Shown: one piece after another, positions 10,991-23,900 of the stretch
Numbering within the stretch: position 1 is the first letter of the stretch
Layout of the letters: every line of letters begins with the position of its first letter
NCBI GenBank assembly: GCA_012932295.1
Contig: JAAONU010000001.1
Location: forward strand, 59,059,693-59,123,692
DNA: 64,000 nt
Origin: Cyclina sinensis
Taxonomy: Eukaryota > Mollusca > Bivalvia > Venerida > Veneridae
Reading direction: 5' to 3'
Position numbers and translations under genes: made by a program
Notes under the pieces: model-generated
Seen by the model: the letters and a program-made list of their open reading frames with translations, nothing else
Database searches by the model: none
Told to the model about the DNA's origin: nothing

Positions 10991-12539
10991 CACATCATGG
11001 TTTGTAAAGTGATCCAGTACCGAACCACTGAACCATCCAAGTCTTTTATGCCATGTCCACGGGTGGTTGTAACTGATTGCCGTAGGTGTTGTCTTGCTGG
11101 AATGTCCACAAAACCACGAGTGATCCGATACATTGTCAACAGTTTAGGGTGCTGGCGGTGGAGCTCAATGGAAGGTAGCTCTAGATTTGCGATCATCTGG
11201 CTGGTGCTCTTGTTGTCCTGTTATTGACTTGATGAATCGTGCTGCTCGACGTGGCATTGCCTCTAGTTTTTGAATACAGGTCTGAGGAGGGTTCAAACTT
11301 GATGTTGCATAGTCTAGTAGTACTTAGTACCGGTCTAACAAGTGACTTGTAGCACAGTAGTTTTATATCTTTTGGGCAGCTGTAGAGATATCTGCGGAGA
11401 AAGGCAAGAGACCTGTTGGCATACTTGGTGCGAGCATCCACATAGGGTTCCATAAAAGATCACTGGCAAGGATTACCCCAAGATAATTTCCTGTCTCCAT
11501 CGTGGCTAGTTCATGCCCGTGGATGCTGTATGATGTCTGGATAGGATTCTCTTTTCTTGTAATCCGCAGAACCTCGCACTTGCATAGGTTGAATGACATC
11601 TTCCAGGTTTTATCCCACTCGTGTAAGGCATTGAGGTCGTCCTGCGGGGTCTGTGCATCAGCTTATGTTTTGATTTTCCTGTACAGGAGACTATCATCTG
11701 CGAAGAGTCTTGCGGTGGATTTTACAGTGGTGGACATATCATTAAGGTATACCAGGAAGAGCAGCGGTCCAAGTACCGAGCCTTGAGAAACGCAGGATGT
11801 GACATTGACTGGGCTGGACTGTATTTCTTCAACTAGTATCTTTTGCATATAGTTTGGACGGAAGCTTAACATCCAAGTCAGGATGTTGCCATTGATTCCG
11901 TAGTGCTTCAGCTACACGGACAGATGCTCATGTAGAACCTTATCGAAAGCTTTACTGAAGTCCAGTTGAAAAGGATCGATTTGTTCGGTTTTGTCAAGGG
12001 CTGCCGAAAGGTCCTGTAGTGTGAGGAGTAGTTGTGTCTCCTATGACCGGCGCTTTCTGAAACCGTGCTGTGAGTCTGACAGTATGCTGTGGTTTTTCAT
12101 GTGCTGCATGATCTGGCTGTGCATGATGTTCCATGACTTTGCAGCAGACATCAGTGAGATTTCAGTGGCAAATTCTTGTAAATGCCTTGTTGGGATAGCA
12201 TCAGGTCCCATTGTCTTGTGTGGGTTTAAGTTTCGCAAGAACTTGTGTACTCCCTCTTTACCAATGCTGAAGGTTGCCATAGGGGTAAGGGCAAGCATTC
12301 ATCTTTGGGATGTTGTCTTGGTCCTCTTCTGAAAAGACATTCGAGAACTGCTGGTCTAAGATTGCAACATGCACCCGTATTAGACTGTTTTCTTTAGCTG
12401 CTTGTATCGAGTGTGGTCTTCTTGTTTCTTTGTGTGTTTGTCTCTCCTGAGTGCTCGCTTCTTCTCTTACGTCTTGATAGTCGTTTGATCTTACGGTTGA
12501 CCCAAGGTTGACTGTAGCGTTGGGAGGTGAGTTTTGTTG

Positions 12540-12815
12540 GAATAGTTTTTTCTATGGTAATAATAAGAAATGTTTAAATGCATACATCGGTATCTTTGCC
12601 ATGATTGGTTAGAAAATATGTCAGAAAATAGGTTGCATTAATGAACGTATACTTACTGAGTCTTACGAACAAGAAAGACCATAACAGAAAGATGCAATAC
12701 ATCTTAGAATACACCACCTAGAGTGGAATTCGAACCCCGATCTTACTGCACTGAAGACCAACACTAACTACCTGAGCCAAAGAATCTATTCCCTGACGCA
12801 GTTGTCAGAGGTTTT
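12540..12815 (-). repeat. tRNA-derived SINE inserted in the LINE
   Basis: On the minus strand the A-box-like stretch GGCTCAGGTAGTTAGTGTTG is followed by a B-box-like GGGTTCGAATTCCACTC and a tail containing AAGATGTATTGCATC. It closely matches the copies at 61480-61680 (shared CCCTGACGCAGTTGTCA and AAAGATGCAAT). LINE coding sequence resumes on both sides, so the SINE arrived later. Confidence 0.75.
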
Positions 12816-13257
12816 ACTTGCGTAGATGCCTGCACAAAGACTATGTCGTGGTCGCTGACCTCAGGGACTGGCTTGATCTTCTCCACCAGGGTTGGTCTGT
12901 TTGTAATAATAGGTCCAAGATGTTGATTCCTCTGGTTGAGAATTTATTGCATTGCTGTGTTCCAATATCTGAGATAGTATCAAGAAATATCTGCCTTATT
13001 CTGTTAGGGTAAATTAATCCTGCAAGGGCATTGGAATTCAAGTCAATGTCAGGTAGATTGGCATCCCCTGCAATCCAGAGTGTTGCTTCAGGATTGCTTT
13101 GATATAGCTGAGAAATTTCTTTCCCATGTAGAGATGGTCACTACTAGGTGGTCTATACAGTGAACCGATGTTCAGGGTTTGCTTGCTTGGGCGTTCAAAG
13201 CTGGCAGCACAAAATTCAGCCAGGATGGCTATTGCAATTTCAGCTCCAACAATGTTG

Positions 13258-13440
13258 TCCTTGGTTGCTATCATTACCCCGCCATCCTGTCTAGCGACAA
13301 AGTGGTAGCCGACAGGAAGAGCTTCTCTCCAGCCTAGGTGGCTAGTGCAATTTAAGTTTCCACAATGTTGTATTTGGTTGCTATCATCACTCCGCCAAAG
13401 TGGCTGTTTGAGCAATCCCGTCTAGCGACAAAGTGGTAGC
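13258..13440 (-). repeat. Imperfect tandem duplication inside the LINE endonuclease
   Basis: CTAGCGACAAAGTGGTAGCC occurs at about 13299 and again at about 13421, each preceded by GGTTGCTATCAT and a CCGCCA motif. The GYHFVAR-coding piece is thus duplicated with a shift of roughly 122 bases. Confidence 0.7.
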
Positions 13441-13560
13441 CAGAAGGAAGAACTTCTCTCTCGTAGAAGCCATTTGCAGCCATGTTTCGCAGCCAACTTC
13501 TATATCCGGACTTACTTTCCTGGGGTAGTGGCCACTCTTCGGATCTTTTGGCTGTCATGG

Positions 13561-13985
13561 AGTTGGTCGCAGTCTTTATAAATCAGATAAGTTGATAATT
13601 TAGACACAATAGTTTTGTCAAATTTCAACTGAGAATTATGTATAAAAAATCCTCTCTGACCAAATTTTCCCACATAACATATTTAGATTATACGCATAAC
13701 GAAACGTTAAGAATTTGTCACAATATTGCACCATATGTATGCAGTTGTTTCATTTAAAGTTTTAACTTTCAATTAGATGTAAGTGTCTGAAGTTTATACG
13801 AAGACTCATATAAACTTTGAAAGTCACATTTCTTCTGATTACTTTAGTTTTGTTTGCAGTGAAACCAATATTCTCATTTGAATAATCGGTATTACAAAAT
13901 ATCCGATTTGACTTTATTACACAATCTACCTAAAGTTGATAACTCAGAAATATTTATGGAAATAAAAATAAATAGCTAAGCAAAA
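13561..13985. other. Unassigned intergenic stretch
   Basis: AT-rich, with no supported feature. It may be 5' flank or an eroded part of the LINE fragment that follows. Confidence 0.4.
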
Positions 13986-13991
13986 TTCACG

Positions 13992-14363
13992 TTGGTTCTC
14001 CTTTTAACATATAGCTGTATACAAAGATCTGCCGCCAGATATGTAACTAATGATTATAATTACACCAGTAGTGTGTCCCAAATGTTGTTGGATCTAAAAT
14101 GGCAAACCTTAGAACAAAGACGTAACATCAGCTCTGTCACTTTTTTGTATAAGATCCAACACAATCTTGTTAGGGTTGACCATCACCACCTGACACCCAC
14201 AAAAAACCTGAACTATCTTATACCACATTCAAGGACACAATATCATTCCCACTCATTCTTCCCAAGAAGTATTCGTCTGTGGAATGGTCTACCTGTGGCC
14301 TTGCAAGCTAGTCCCAGTATAGACACCTTTACTGGGAAGCTGCATCCTTTCCACCAGTTCTAA
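13992..14363 (+). mobile_element. 5'-truncated LINE fragment (C-terminal end of ORF2)
   Basis: An uninterrupted frame carries IQRSAARYVTNDYNYTSSVS, LKWQTLEQRR, FLYKIQHNLV and FFPRSIRLWNGLPVALQ, the usual C-terminal end of Jockey/CR1-type ORF2 proteins. It ends at a TAA at 14361. It is in the opposite orientation to the LINE fragments at 9897-13558 and, being stop-free, appears younger. 5' truncation is typical of target-primed insertion. It lies about 490 bases upstream of the TSC2 start codon. Confidence 0.8.
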
Positions 14364-14853
14364 ATCTATACACTGTTTTTATCTTTTTAACTTTAGTTCT
14401 GTAGTTCTTTTATCTTGAAATTCTAGTAACTTTGCACTTAACATATCTTAACAGCTATTCCCAGACAACGCGCCTGCTTAGTATAATCAATTGTTGATTG
14501 TGAAGCAGTACAATGTAGATGTACATTCTTACAGAACACCAAGAATGGCATGACTGAAGCACGTATGATTGAGTATGTTTGGACAGAGGGTGGGGCTGGG
14601 TACGATGGTGGGTTGTGCATCCGAATATTTCAGGCCATGCCATTCAAATTGAATGTTCTACACAATGTATGAATTATATCATTATCTCGATAAAGAAACC
14701 GATACTCTAATACGCACTAAACTTTGTGTAGATGCCCAGACTATTATTCGAAGACGTACAGTTACAGTACGGCGTTAATCGGCAATTATCCGAGAGGTAT
14801 TATTTTTATTGTTACAAGCGGCATTTATCACGAGATGTCTGCAGAATGCAAAA
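14364..14853 (+). promoter_or_regulatory. TSC2 5' flank and 5' UTR (presumed)
   Basis: This is the only stretch free of recognisable transposon between the LINE fragment and the TSC2 start codon, so promoter and 5' UTR are expected here. I see no convincing core motif. The initiator is preceded by TGCAAAA. Confidence 0.35.
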
Positions 14854-14985
14854 ATGACTAGTAAAGATGAAAATTTGAAGGAGAAGATAAAAAATTTGTT
14901 CAGACGTAAGCCGGAGAGTGCAAATGCGGTACCAAAACCCACTCTTCGAAATTTTGCTACAATCCTTACTCCAGAAATTTTGAAG
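14854..14985 (+). CDS. TSC2: TSC2 coding exon 1 (start codon)
   Basis: The ATG at 14854 opens [20 protein letters not shown], equivalent to human PTSKDSGLKEKFKILLG. An upstream in-frame ATG at 14809 would add 15 residues without homology, so I prefer 14854. Donor AAG|GTGCTA, 44 codons, phase 0. Confidence 0.9.
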
Positions 14986-17900
14986 GTGCTACTTTGAATT
15001 CCTTATTCTTTGCAGTGGTTTATTTTTTATGGAACCTGGTCTGACACTAAATCCATGTCATGTTGCTTTACTTAAGGAAACAATGACATGACTGGAAGCT
15101 GAAACAGTTATGGGGCATATATACTCATGAAGAAAATGGCTGAGGAGCAGAGCAAGACCAAAATGACTGAGAGGGCAAGGTTCTCAGTGGACAAAAGTTC
15201 TTGAAAGACTTACCTTTGAGCATCCAAAATTCGTTGCCATCATTCTTTCATTATAGCTAGTTTTGCCACTGTTGCACATAACAAGAAGTTTGTGTGGTGT
15301 CATGCTTTTTTTGTGTAAATACACAGGGATTACTGCTACACTGTAGCTGTCATTTACTCAATTATCAATAGCAAATGCATTCATAACAGGTTGATGTGTT
15401 TGTTTAATCATATAATTATCATCTAGGCTTGACATTTCTCAAAGTAACTTTACAGTCCTCCCCCCACCCCTCCCCAATCAAAATTACATTTTTTAAAGCT
15501 AAAATCCTTACCTTCCAAACTCCTGCTGTGTCGGTTGAAAGAAGTCAGGCGACACATATGAGAATATCAGTTATATTTTTGGAGATTTAAACTAAAACTT
15601 CCTGTCCATTTCATAATATCATATCCATTAATAAAGGTTATAGGGAAAAAACACTTTTAGATCTTAGGGCAAATATAAACCCTCGTTATTGCAGACTAAG
15701 CCAAAGAAATCTTAACAGAAGTACAAGTGTTATTCTCCTTCTGCACGAATGAATGCCTTGAAAGCAGATTGAGAGGAAAATTCGTCAGTAAGACGTGCCT
15801 CCTTCCAGTTTGATATTCTCATGCAGACACTTAGAGATAGAGTTCTTCATAAAATAGACCCAGACACTGTATGATCTAGACCACAACCCTTACAGTACGT
15901 GCCAGGAGGAACTCTCGTTTTCCTCGAGGTCGTCGCGGACTACCCATTCTTTAAAACGCGACCAAATCTGCCGCATTTCGAGGACGACCGCCGCGGACAT
16001 GGTCACCAAATATTGCGGCGGATGTCCGCGAAATGGTTCTGCAAACTTTTTCACAGGTAAGAATTGATGTATCGAGGCTCACAAAGTTCCTGATTACAAG
16101 CATTTCGGCGAATTTTACGCTTTAACATATCATTTAAATGTATAAAACTCTCATAAAACTCTCATTCTGATGCATTTGTTTACGAATGCTCGTATTTGTT
16201 AACGGAAGGAATGACAATTCAAACCGAAAGTAATTGCTTCTCGGAACAGTTGACCCTATTTTCAGAAAATAAATTGACTGGTTTTAGATTTACACGTGTA
16301 AAAACTGCTTTCCTATATTTAAAGAAAACATACAACATGTAAACCCTACTGCGACATCTGTATCGTCTATGCGCTTGACAAAATTATTGATCGATTTTGC
16401 TATACAATAACGAGCGTTTTCAATGACGGAAGTACACATAAACCTACACAGCAAATGTATGAGAAATTTTGGTTTTAATTTTACCAAATGTCACATAATT
16501 GGCAGACGTAAAATGCACAGTTTCATTACGGTCATTTCATTAAATGTTCAGCTTATCCAGGTGAGTTATGACTCTAATTAATTTTCGCGCTGGTCGTCAA
16601 ATATCGCCGAGATATGTCGCTATGTCGAGACATCGAGGAAATCCGTTTTTTTCCTCGATGTCGCGGCGGATATTTTTTTTGCGCATCCGCGAAATAAAGC
16701 AAAAAATGTGAGTTCCTCCTGGTGCGTACTGTACTTAGTTTAGAACATGAAGCCCTTTTTGTTGAACATTTGAAGGCTATGGCCCTCTTTGGATATAGGT
16801 TCACAGGTACAGAAATCATGGTTACGTCCTTAAATTAGACTGTGTATTCAGGCAAGTTAACAAAAACAACTTTGTCACTGAAAAATGGTATAAAGAGTGT
16901 TGAACTCTAGATGGCCTGAACTGAAAATATTTCCCCCAGAGCTTCAAGCAAAGAAACAGCACAGTCAGCTTCTGAAAAAGTTATCAACCAGTACTTTGCC
17001 CATCTTGAGCATACTCTGTTGGTAAATAATCTAATGGATAAGCAACACCTTTTTTCTAAATCCTTGACTAAAAGGGTATACACACTGAGCATCGGCCACA
17101 AGAAGTTCTTGCTGGATATGAGTCTGTGCAAGGGGTTACCTCAGCACAGTCTTTTATAACAACAGTCCTTGGACATTTTCAAATATCTCTGTCATTCACA
17201 TATTCTATTCTAACTTGCACTACCTCTTCATAATGACACCCAACGTAAATACTACAAGTTACACAGGTCTGTTTTCTTTATTTTCATTAATTATGCCCCC
17301 TTTTATGCCTCCACATGATGAACCCTTTCTAAGTGTACAGTACCTAGTGTTGTTGTGCATATTGTCAAGATTTTCTTTATGACTGATTTTTACAGGAGTT
17401 ATAGGATTTTATAGATTTTGATTTTTATCTTTTGTTTGTGTAATTCCTTCTACATTCATTGTCAGACTTTAGTGAAACGTTGCAGGGATATTCAGTACCT
17501 TGTGTAGGAATATTGGACAGGATGTTTTGCTTGACTGGTTTTGTAAAGTTACAAGATTTTACAATTTTTTTTTTTTTTTTTTCTGCACAACTCCTCCTAC
17601 ATGGATTATCATATTTTAATGAAACCTTATAGAAATGTTCTGTACCTAGTTGTCAGGATTTTCCGTTTGACTGATTCTTGCAGGAACGTTTGGCAGCACA
17701 GCTCCAACTTATATTCTTCATTGGATTTTATGAAACTTTTTAGAAATGTTCAGTAGTCACTACTTAGTGTAGTTGTCCGTATTTTCACAATTTTCTGCTT
17801 GACTGATTTTAGCAGGAGTTTTTGGCCAGAAATATTATGTATTTTTATGCCTTGAAGGGAGGCATATGGTTTTTGAACTGTCTATCCATCAGTCCATCCA

Positions 17901-20900
17901 TCATTCCATCTGAAAACTTTAACATTGGCCATAACTTCCTTCTTAGTAAGTGGATTTACTTCATACTTGGATACAAAACCCCTTTGGACAAGACCTTCCC
18001 ACTGACATATATTTATTTGACCTTGACCCCTGAATGACCTTCACCTTGAAAATCCAATGTCCAAAATCTCTAACATTGACCATAACTTCCTTATTAGTTA
18101 GTGGATATACTTCATATTTGGACACAAAACCCTTTTGGACAAGACTTTCCCATTGACCTTTATTTATTTGACCTTGACTCCTGAATGACTGGTCTTCAGC
18201 TCAAAGGTCAAAGCACCACTTAGGGGACATTGTCATCTTACAATGACGGTTCTTGTTTTAATAGTTATTAATCACATCTTGAAATAATGATGGTATTTGT
18301 TTGTTATTTTCTGAAAACAATCAGAAAATTTATGTAAAAAGTGTTTGTTCCTTCAGAAAAAACTTATCAAAACTTTTACAAATATTTGAATTGAAAATAT
18401 CTATTTTGACATACAGATAAATATTTAAAATCAAACAATATTTTAATTTTTTTTTATTCGTCATTTGTCTTGGCATGTGTTATAATCTAGCACATTTATC
18501 CACTCTATCTATACATGTGGTATGCTTCATCTGGTAAAATAGAATGCTTAATCCTGGTACAATATACCAGGTTAAATTGGCATGCTCAATTAAATTTTAT
18601 ACTGTCTTACAAAATTTTAATCACAGGGAAAAGATATTTGTTCACATTTTGTAAAAAAACTAAATTTTGGTGGGTAGTGACTTATTGAATTAAAATTTAG
18701 CCTCTGCATCTTATTACCTGACACTTTCGTCCTTAACCATATCATATAGTTTCACTAGTGGCAAAAAAAGAACATAGTCAGTGTGGTAGAAAAAGCATCA
18801 ATATCAAAGAAAGACATTTCAGAGAAGTTTGAAAATGGCATTAGTTTCTTTTAAATAAACATATATTTGAGCCTTAGTGTTAGAGATACAAATGTACATT
18901 TGTAGTTGTAAAACACATTCCCTTGTATCTGTTTTTGTCTGGAAATGCTGGTTAGTACACACCACCTTGTTGTATTTGTAATTATAATACATATTTATTG
19001 CCTCTTCTTTTTTCAGGATATTGGTCCAGAGAGCCCTGTCAATAATAGGTTAAAGACATTAAAAGAACTTGGAGATGTTGTCCTCAAGAAGCACTTGGAG
19101 GAGGTACTTGTTGTATTATGCAGTTAATCATTAACTTCATACAGAGTAATGAAATGGTTCTTGGAGTACATATTTTCATGGTTAATCGTATTTGACTGAA
19201 TGGCCTTTCAACCTTACATGTATTTTAGCTGGCTGTCTCAGACAAATGTGGAATTTTTGAATATTTAAACAGTTATTTTCAGAACAGAAAACATCTAAAC
19301 CATAAAATATTTCAGTTAATTATTTGTATTGCAACCAAATCTTCATCTTAAAACATTGTAAAGGAAGGATTTACAATTACACAAAAATCACTAAAGTATA
19401 TGTGATATGACAACATTTTAGATATTAACGTCAAAATGTTCACACTTTCTCAACATGGACACTGTGTACAACATCATATTTTATTGGAATAGTTACCAAC
19501 TTATTGAACTTATCCCTGTACTTTTAAATTGCAAAATTGTCGTTTGCGTTTCATTCTGAATCTGTTTAAACTGTAAAGCGGCAATCTTCCTTATCTTCAA
19601 CTTGCATCATCAGATACTTTTTTCTGTCCATCCCTTCTTTACGAGTCACTTAGACCCTTAAAATTTGTTGCGACATTCCCCAGCCTACCCCCTAGAAGTT
19701 TCAACGTGTGCTTCAGTGTTTTGCCTAGGTCAGCGCAAAACATAATCATCACCATGAATTCCTCATCCCCTGTCCACTTCATGATTATGTCAGCCATGCT
19801 TGTCAGCATCAGTGGTTGTTTATGTATTTTTTTATTAGTTATCACACCACAAAATTTCAGAAAATGATGTAGTGACATATATAATACCAGTAGGTGTAAT
19901 TTAATGGAAGACAGAGGACAGAATATTTCAATAATTGCTATTAATTGTAAAGGTTATTGTCGAGTAGATTTCGTGCTTTGCATCACCTATATCTTGTTCT
20001 ATAAAAACTTTGTTGAAGCTTTAGATTTTTTTGTTTAGCTTGTTAAACACATACCAAAGCTTCAGTTGCAGCTTCAGTATAACATCTAAGAAATGTGCTG
20101 ACAGATTCATGTAACTTATTACCCCATAATTATTAGGTCAACAGCTATCATCTAAATGGTATTTTTAGTAGAAACTGCTTCGCACAATATACTGAAAAGC
20201 TGCATTCAAATTCTTCTTTTTTTTACATCAACAGATTGCAATGAAAACAATTGATTTGATTATTACAAACCCACAAATATGTAAGTTATTCAAACAGTTA
20301 ATTTCACAGGCTTTTCACAAATTTAAGTAGCAGTAAATGCTTCGATGTTGTAAATTTGGGATGGTGCAGTATCAGAGATCAATTAGGTGAAGTGCACAAA
20401 ATGGAAGTAAGTGGCCTTTAAGTTTAACTGACCGTGGTTTCCATGATAATAATCAGAAGCAGGTATCATCTGCTAGTCGCTTTTTCTAACGGTTAACAAA
20501 TTAATCATTCAGAAGAATGAATGGTTAAATGGTAAGCAAAATCAGTAACAGTTGCCATTCCTGTTTTTTATTGATAACAACAGAGAAAAAAACGTTTACT
20601 TTTAATCAACTACACACACTTTCATTATACATTGTACACAAGTATGTATTTTCTAAGAAAGAAAATCTGTAATGACAGATGTGTGACTACTCCAAACTTA
20701 ACAAGTTATTCAAATAGAGAAACATATTATCGGTTTTGTGTTCAAGTGTTTACGTTATGATTCTTTGTCCAATAATTTGAGCAGTTACTCTTAATCATCT
20801 GAGCAATGTAAACACCTTTCACGCTGCTAAATATCTCACTTGAAGGAGAAATTTTGCACTTGGAAACCAGAAAAATGCATCAGTTACATTGAAAATTTCG

Positions 20901-23900
20901 CAACATTCCAATATTGTTATAAGCATATAGAATAAAGAAGGCTTGAATCGGAACTCCGACAACAGCATTGTTATAAGCAGTATATCATTACAAGTGATAT
21001 CATAATAAGTTGAGTTTACTATACTTGTAGTTTAAGGAAGTAAAAAGATGAGTGGATAGACTTTTACATGTAGCCATTATTTACAAGTAATCATAAAAGC
21101 GAGCAACAGCATCATCAAGTTGCCTTGAATAGTTATTAAAAAAATAATTTCTATTTTCTGCCATATACAGAATGCCATTGAGGCTGTGGTTGTTTCTATA
21201 CAAGACCTGTTTGAACCGGACACTGCATCAGAGAAAAGGCATGTTGGACTACAGTTCCTAAAAAGTCTCTTGGAAGGACAGGTAATAGATGAGTAGAAGC
21301 CAAGGTTAATTATAGATGTTTCCAACCATATGTCACCTTTTAGTCAGTCTGGCAACTGATATAACCCTCCATTTTAAATATACTTTCCTTATCAGCCAGT
21401 TTGTCAAACAAGGAAGTTAGCATTGTGTTTAAATGATACTGCAGTTGATCCTTTACAGTGTATTTTGGTCCATTACATCAATAATATTGTATAAATAGAG
21501 AATAATAGGTTAGTGTCTTAATATGAGAAAGTTTATCTGGCAAGGTGTAGGAATTTAAATTCCACAGCCGAGCCAGATAAACTTTCTCAATTAAGACACT
21601 AACCTATTATTCTATTTATCCTGTCACATCTGGCATTTGGAAATAATTTACCTAAGATATTGAAAATCTATCTTTAAAGTGTTTCAATTTTGGCTAATGT
21701 CAAGGTTATCCAGCAGAGGTACATTTGCACACAAAAAATAGTTCCAAAGTTTCAGTAACTTTATTTCCTTAAATAACCACTATATTGTAAGATTTACATA
21801 TTTAATTTTTTATTCAAGTAGTCTCTGATTGTAATAACATCAATTTTATAACTTCCTTCTGATTATAAACACAAAAGTAGCCCATGGCATATCATGTGCC
21901 GGATATCAACGTCACATGACCAACTGCCGTAGATCAAATAAAATATACGGCACCTTGTTATCGGTTCGAAATTGTTATAAGTGACAGGATAAATTAATGA
22001 TCCGACCTTAATTTGGCCAAAATAAATGATAACAACATGACTGAAATGCATGAAAAAATATATCAATATAAACATTCTTAAAACTTTATTATATATCGTA
22101 CAATCTTTACAAAAGGCAGTGATATAGATACAAACATTTATGATTTAGATCTTTGTTCTCAGACAAAAGGCAGTGATATAGATACAAACATTTATGATTT
22201 AGATCTTTGTTCTCAGACAAAAGGCAGTGATATAGATAGAAACATTTATGATTTAGATCTTTGTTCTCAGACAAAAGGCAGTTATATAGATACAAACATT
22301 TATGATTTAGATCTTTGTTCTCAGACAAAAGGCAGTGATATAGATACAAACATTTATGATTTAGATCTTTGTTCTCAGATATCAGATAAATGTATATAAT
22401 TGCAGTACAACAACCTGAGCATATTAAGAAGCCAGTTCTTCCATGTTATTCAAGGCCTAAAGCTTCGGGAAAATATTGATGAGAAGTATGTGTTGGTACA
22501 TTTTAACATAGCTGATCCTTCTTGTACTATTTCTTTACATTTCTTCATATTACATTGTTACATTGCCTAAAGCATCTGATTTGTTATGCACTACAATACG
22601 ATTGGGAAGGGAGATAATGTCAGTAACACAGACCTGAGTTTGTTATTAACAAAGTTTGTTCCCTTGTCAGGGTTAAAAATGTCTATGAATTTTTAAAGAT
22701 TCATTTTAGTAAGTTTACTTACAGTCTGCAATGCATTATCTTCGAACTGTATGACCAGCCTTTGAAATTACTAAAATAGAAGTTTAGTAGGTCTTCTGTA
22801 TGTAATAGTCTACTGATCTTGTCTGTGACACTTCTTTCAGACTGACTTTGTTCGCTGTACTTAGTGATAAGGGGAAGAATCTACGTGAGTTTGAGGAAGA
22901 AGCAGGTAAAAGAACATAATTATGAACAAATTGTATTAACTGTATTATAAATATAGCAGTATGCACTTACATGTTACATCATTTGTATCAACCAGTGTTC
23001 AGGTCATGTTTACATTCTGCATGTAGTATTATATTCAAGAATACAAAATCTGTGTTTGAAACATCAGATGGTTGTTTATTTGTTTTTTCTTTACACTTAC
23101 ATTAATATTTTTACATAAAATGTAGTTCCTGATGATAAGTAAAGAAAAAGAAATCCTTTCAAAGAATTACCCATTTAGTGAAAGCATTTTCTTGTATTTA
23201 TGCACCACTCTACTTCTACAAACCTTTCAGTGTGTGTTGAAATAGAAAATATCGCTATAGGCCAGATGTATTTTGGTTTGTAATGGTTTTTTTGCTCTAT
23301 ACAGGTCCCTTTCTGCTGCACTGGATGCCGGATGTGATAGCAGCCAATAAGATAAGTGATTTCTTGCCTCTGTTGAATAGTGTGATCAAGTTTAATGCTG
23401 CTTACATGGATGAAGAAATCATCTCGGGAATAGTCAAGTAAGAATTAAAAAACAAAAATACTTAAGAAATTTATATTGTTCCTTGAAGAGTTTGTAAGGG
23501 TTATTGTAGTTGCCATATTACAGGTTAAAGGGATTGTCTACAGGCAAAAGTTTGTGGTGTAAGCTGCTTCCAAAACTTTACTGGGATAGATTAGAAATTA
23601 TCCTGCACATTCTCACATTGAATTGTAGCTTCCTGTTGAGTTTGTTTCTAATTTGTCTTGTTTGTTACTTTTCATTTGTGCTTTTTGGATTTATAGACTT
23701 ATATTCTTTAAGATATATTTGATACAATTAAAATAAGAAGCAAATATGACAGTGAGAGTAATTGCTTCACTGTTTTGGTTTTTCAGACAGATATGTGTGA
23801 TATGTAACATGCACAGAGCTGATGGTTCTACGTTTGATGATGAAATAAAGGTGAGGAAATATATTATGTAACATGGGCTGCATTGTTCTACAAACTTTCA

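Larger units (their letters stand above)
10921..13558 (-). mobile_element. Second decayed Jockey/CR1-like LINE (endonuclease plus reverse transcriptase)
   Basis: Read on the minus strand: endonuclease pieces GYHFVARRD, GGVMIATK, LNIGSLYRPPSSD (13558-13040) and NRIRQIFLDTISDIGTQQ (13041-12841); then the linker WVNRKIKRLSRRKRR (near 12510); GPDAIPTRHLQEFATEIS and HGFRKRRS (12298-12041); LDFSKAFDKV (near 11960); SQGSVLGPLLFLVYLNDM and RLFADDS (11872-11663); CKCEVLRITRK and YLGVILASD (11599-11363); a C-terminal region to about 10990. Stops and frameshifts break it into several frames. A SINE splits it at about 12540-12815. Its left end abuts the RT start of the neighbouring fragment. Confidence 0.85.

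Noticed and set aside
16907..17131. 74-codon minus-strand frame in TSC2 intron 1
   Set aside because: No recognisable domain, and the flanks are intronic; length is within chance range for this amount of sequence.
22107..22349. 80-codon minus-strand open frame with an 18-residue repeat
   Set aside because: It is a by-product of the 54-bp minisatellite; no start context or homology.
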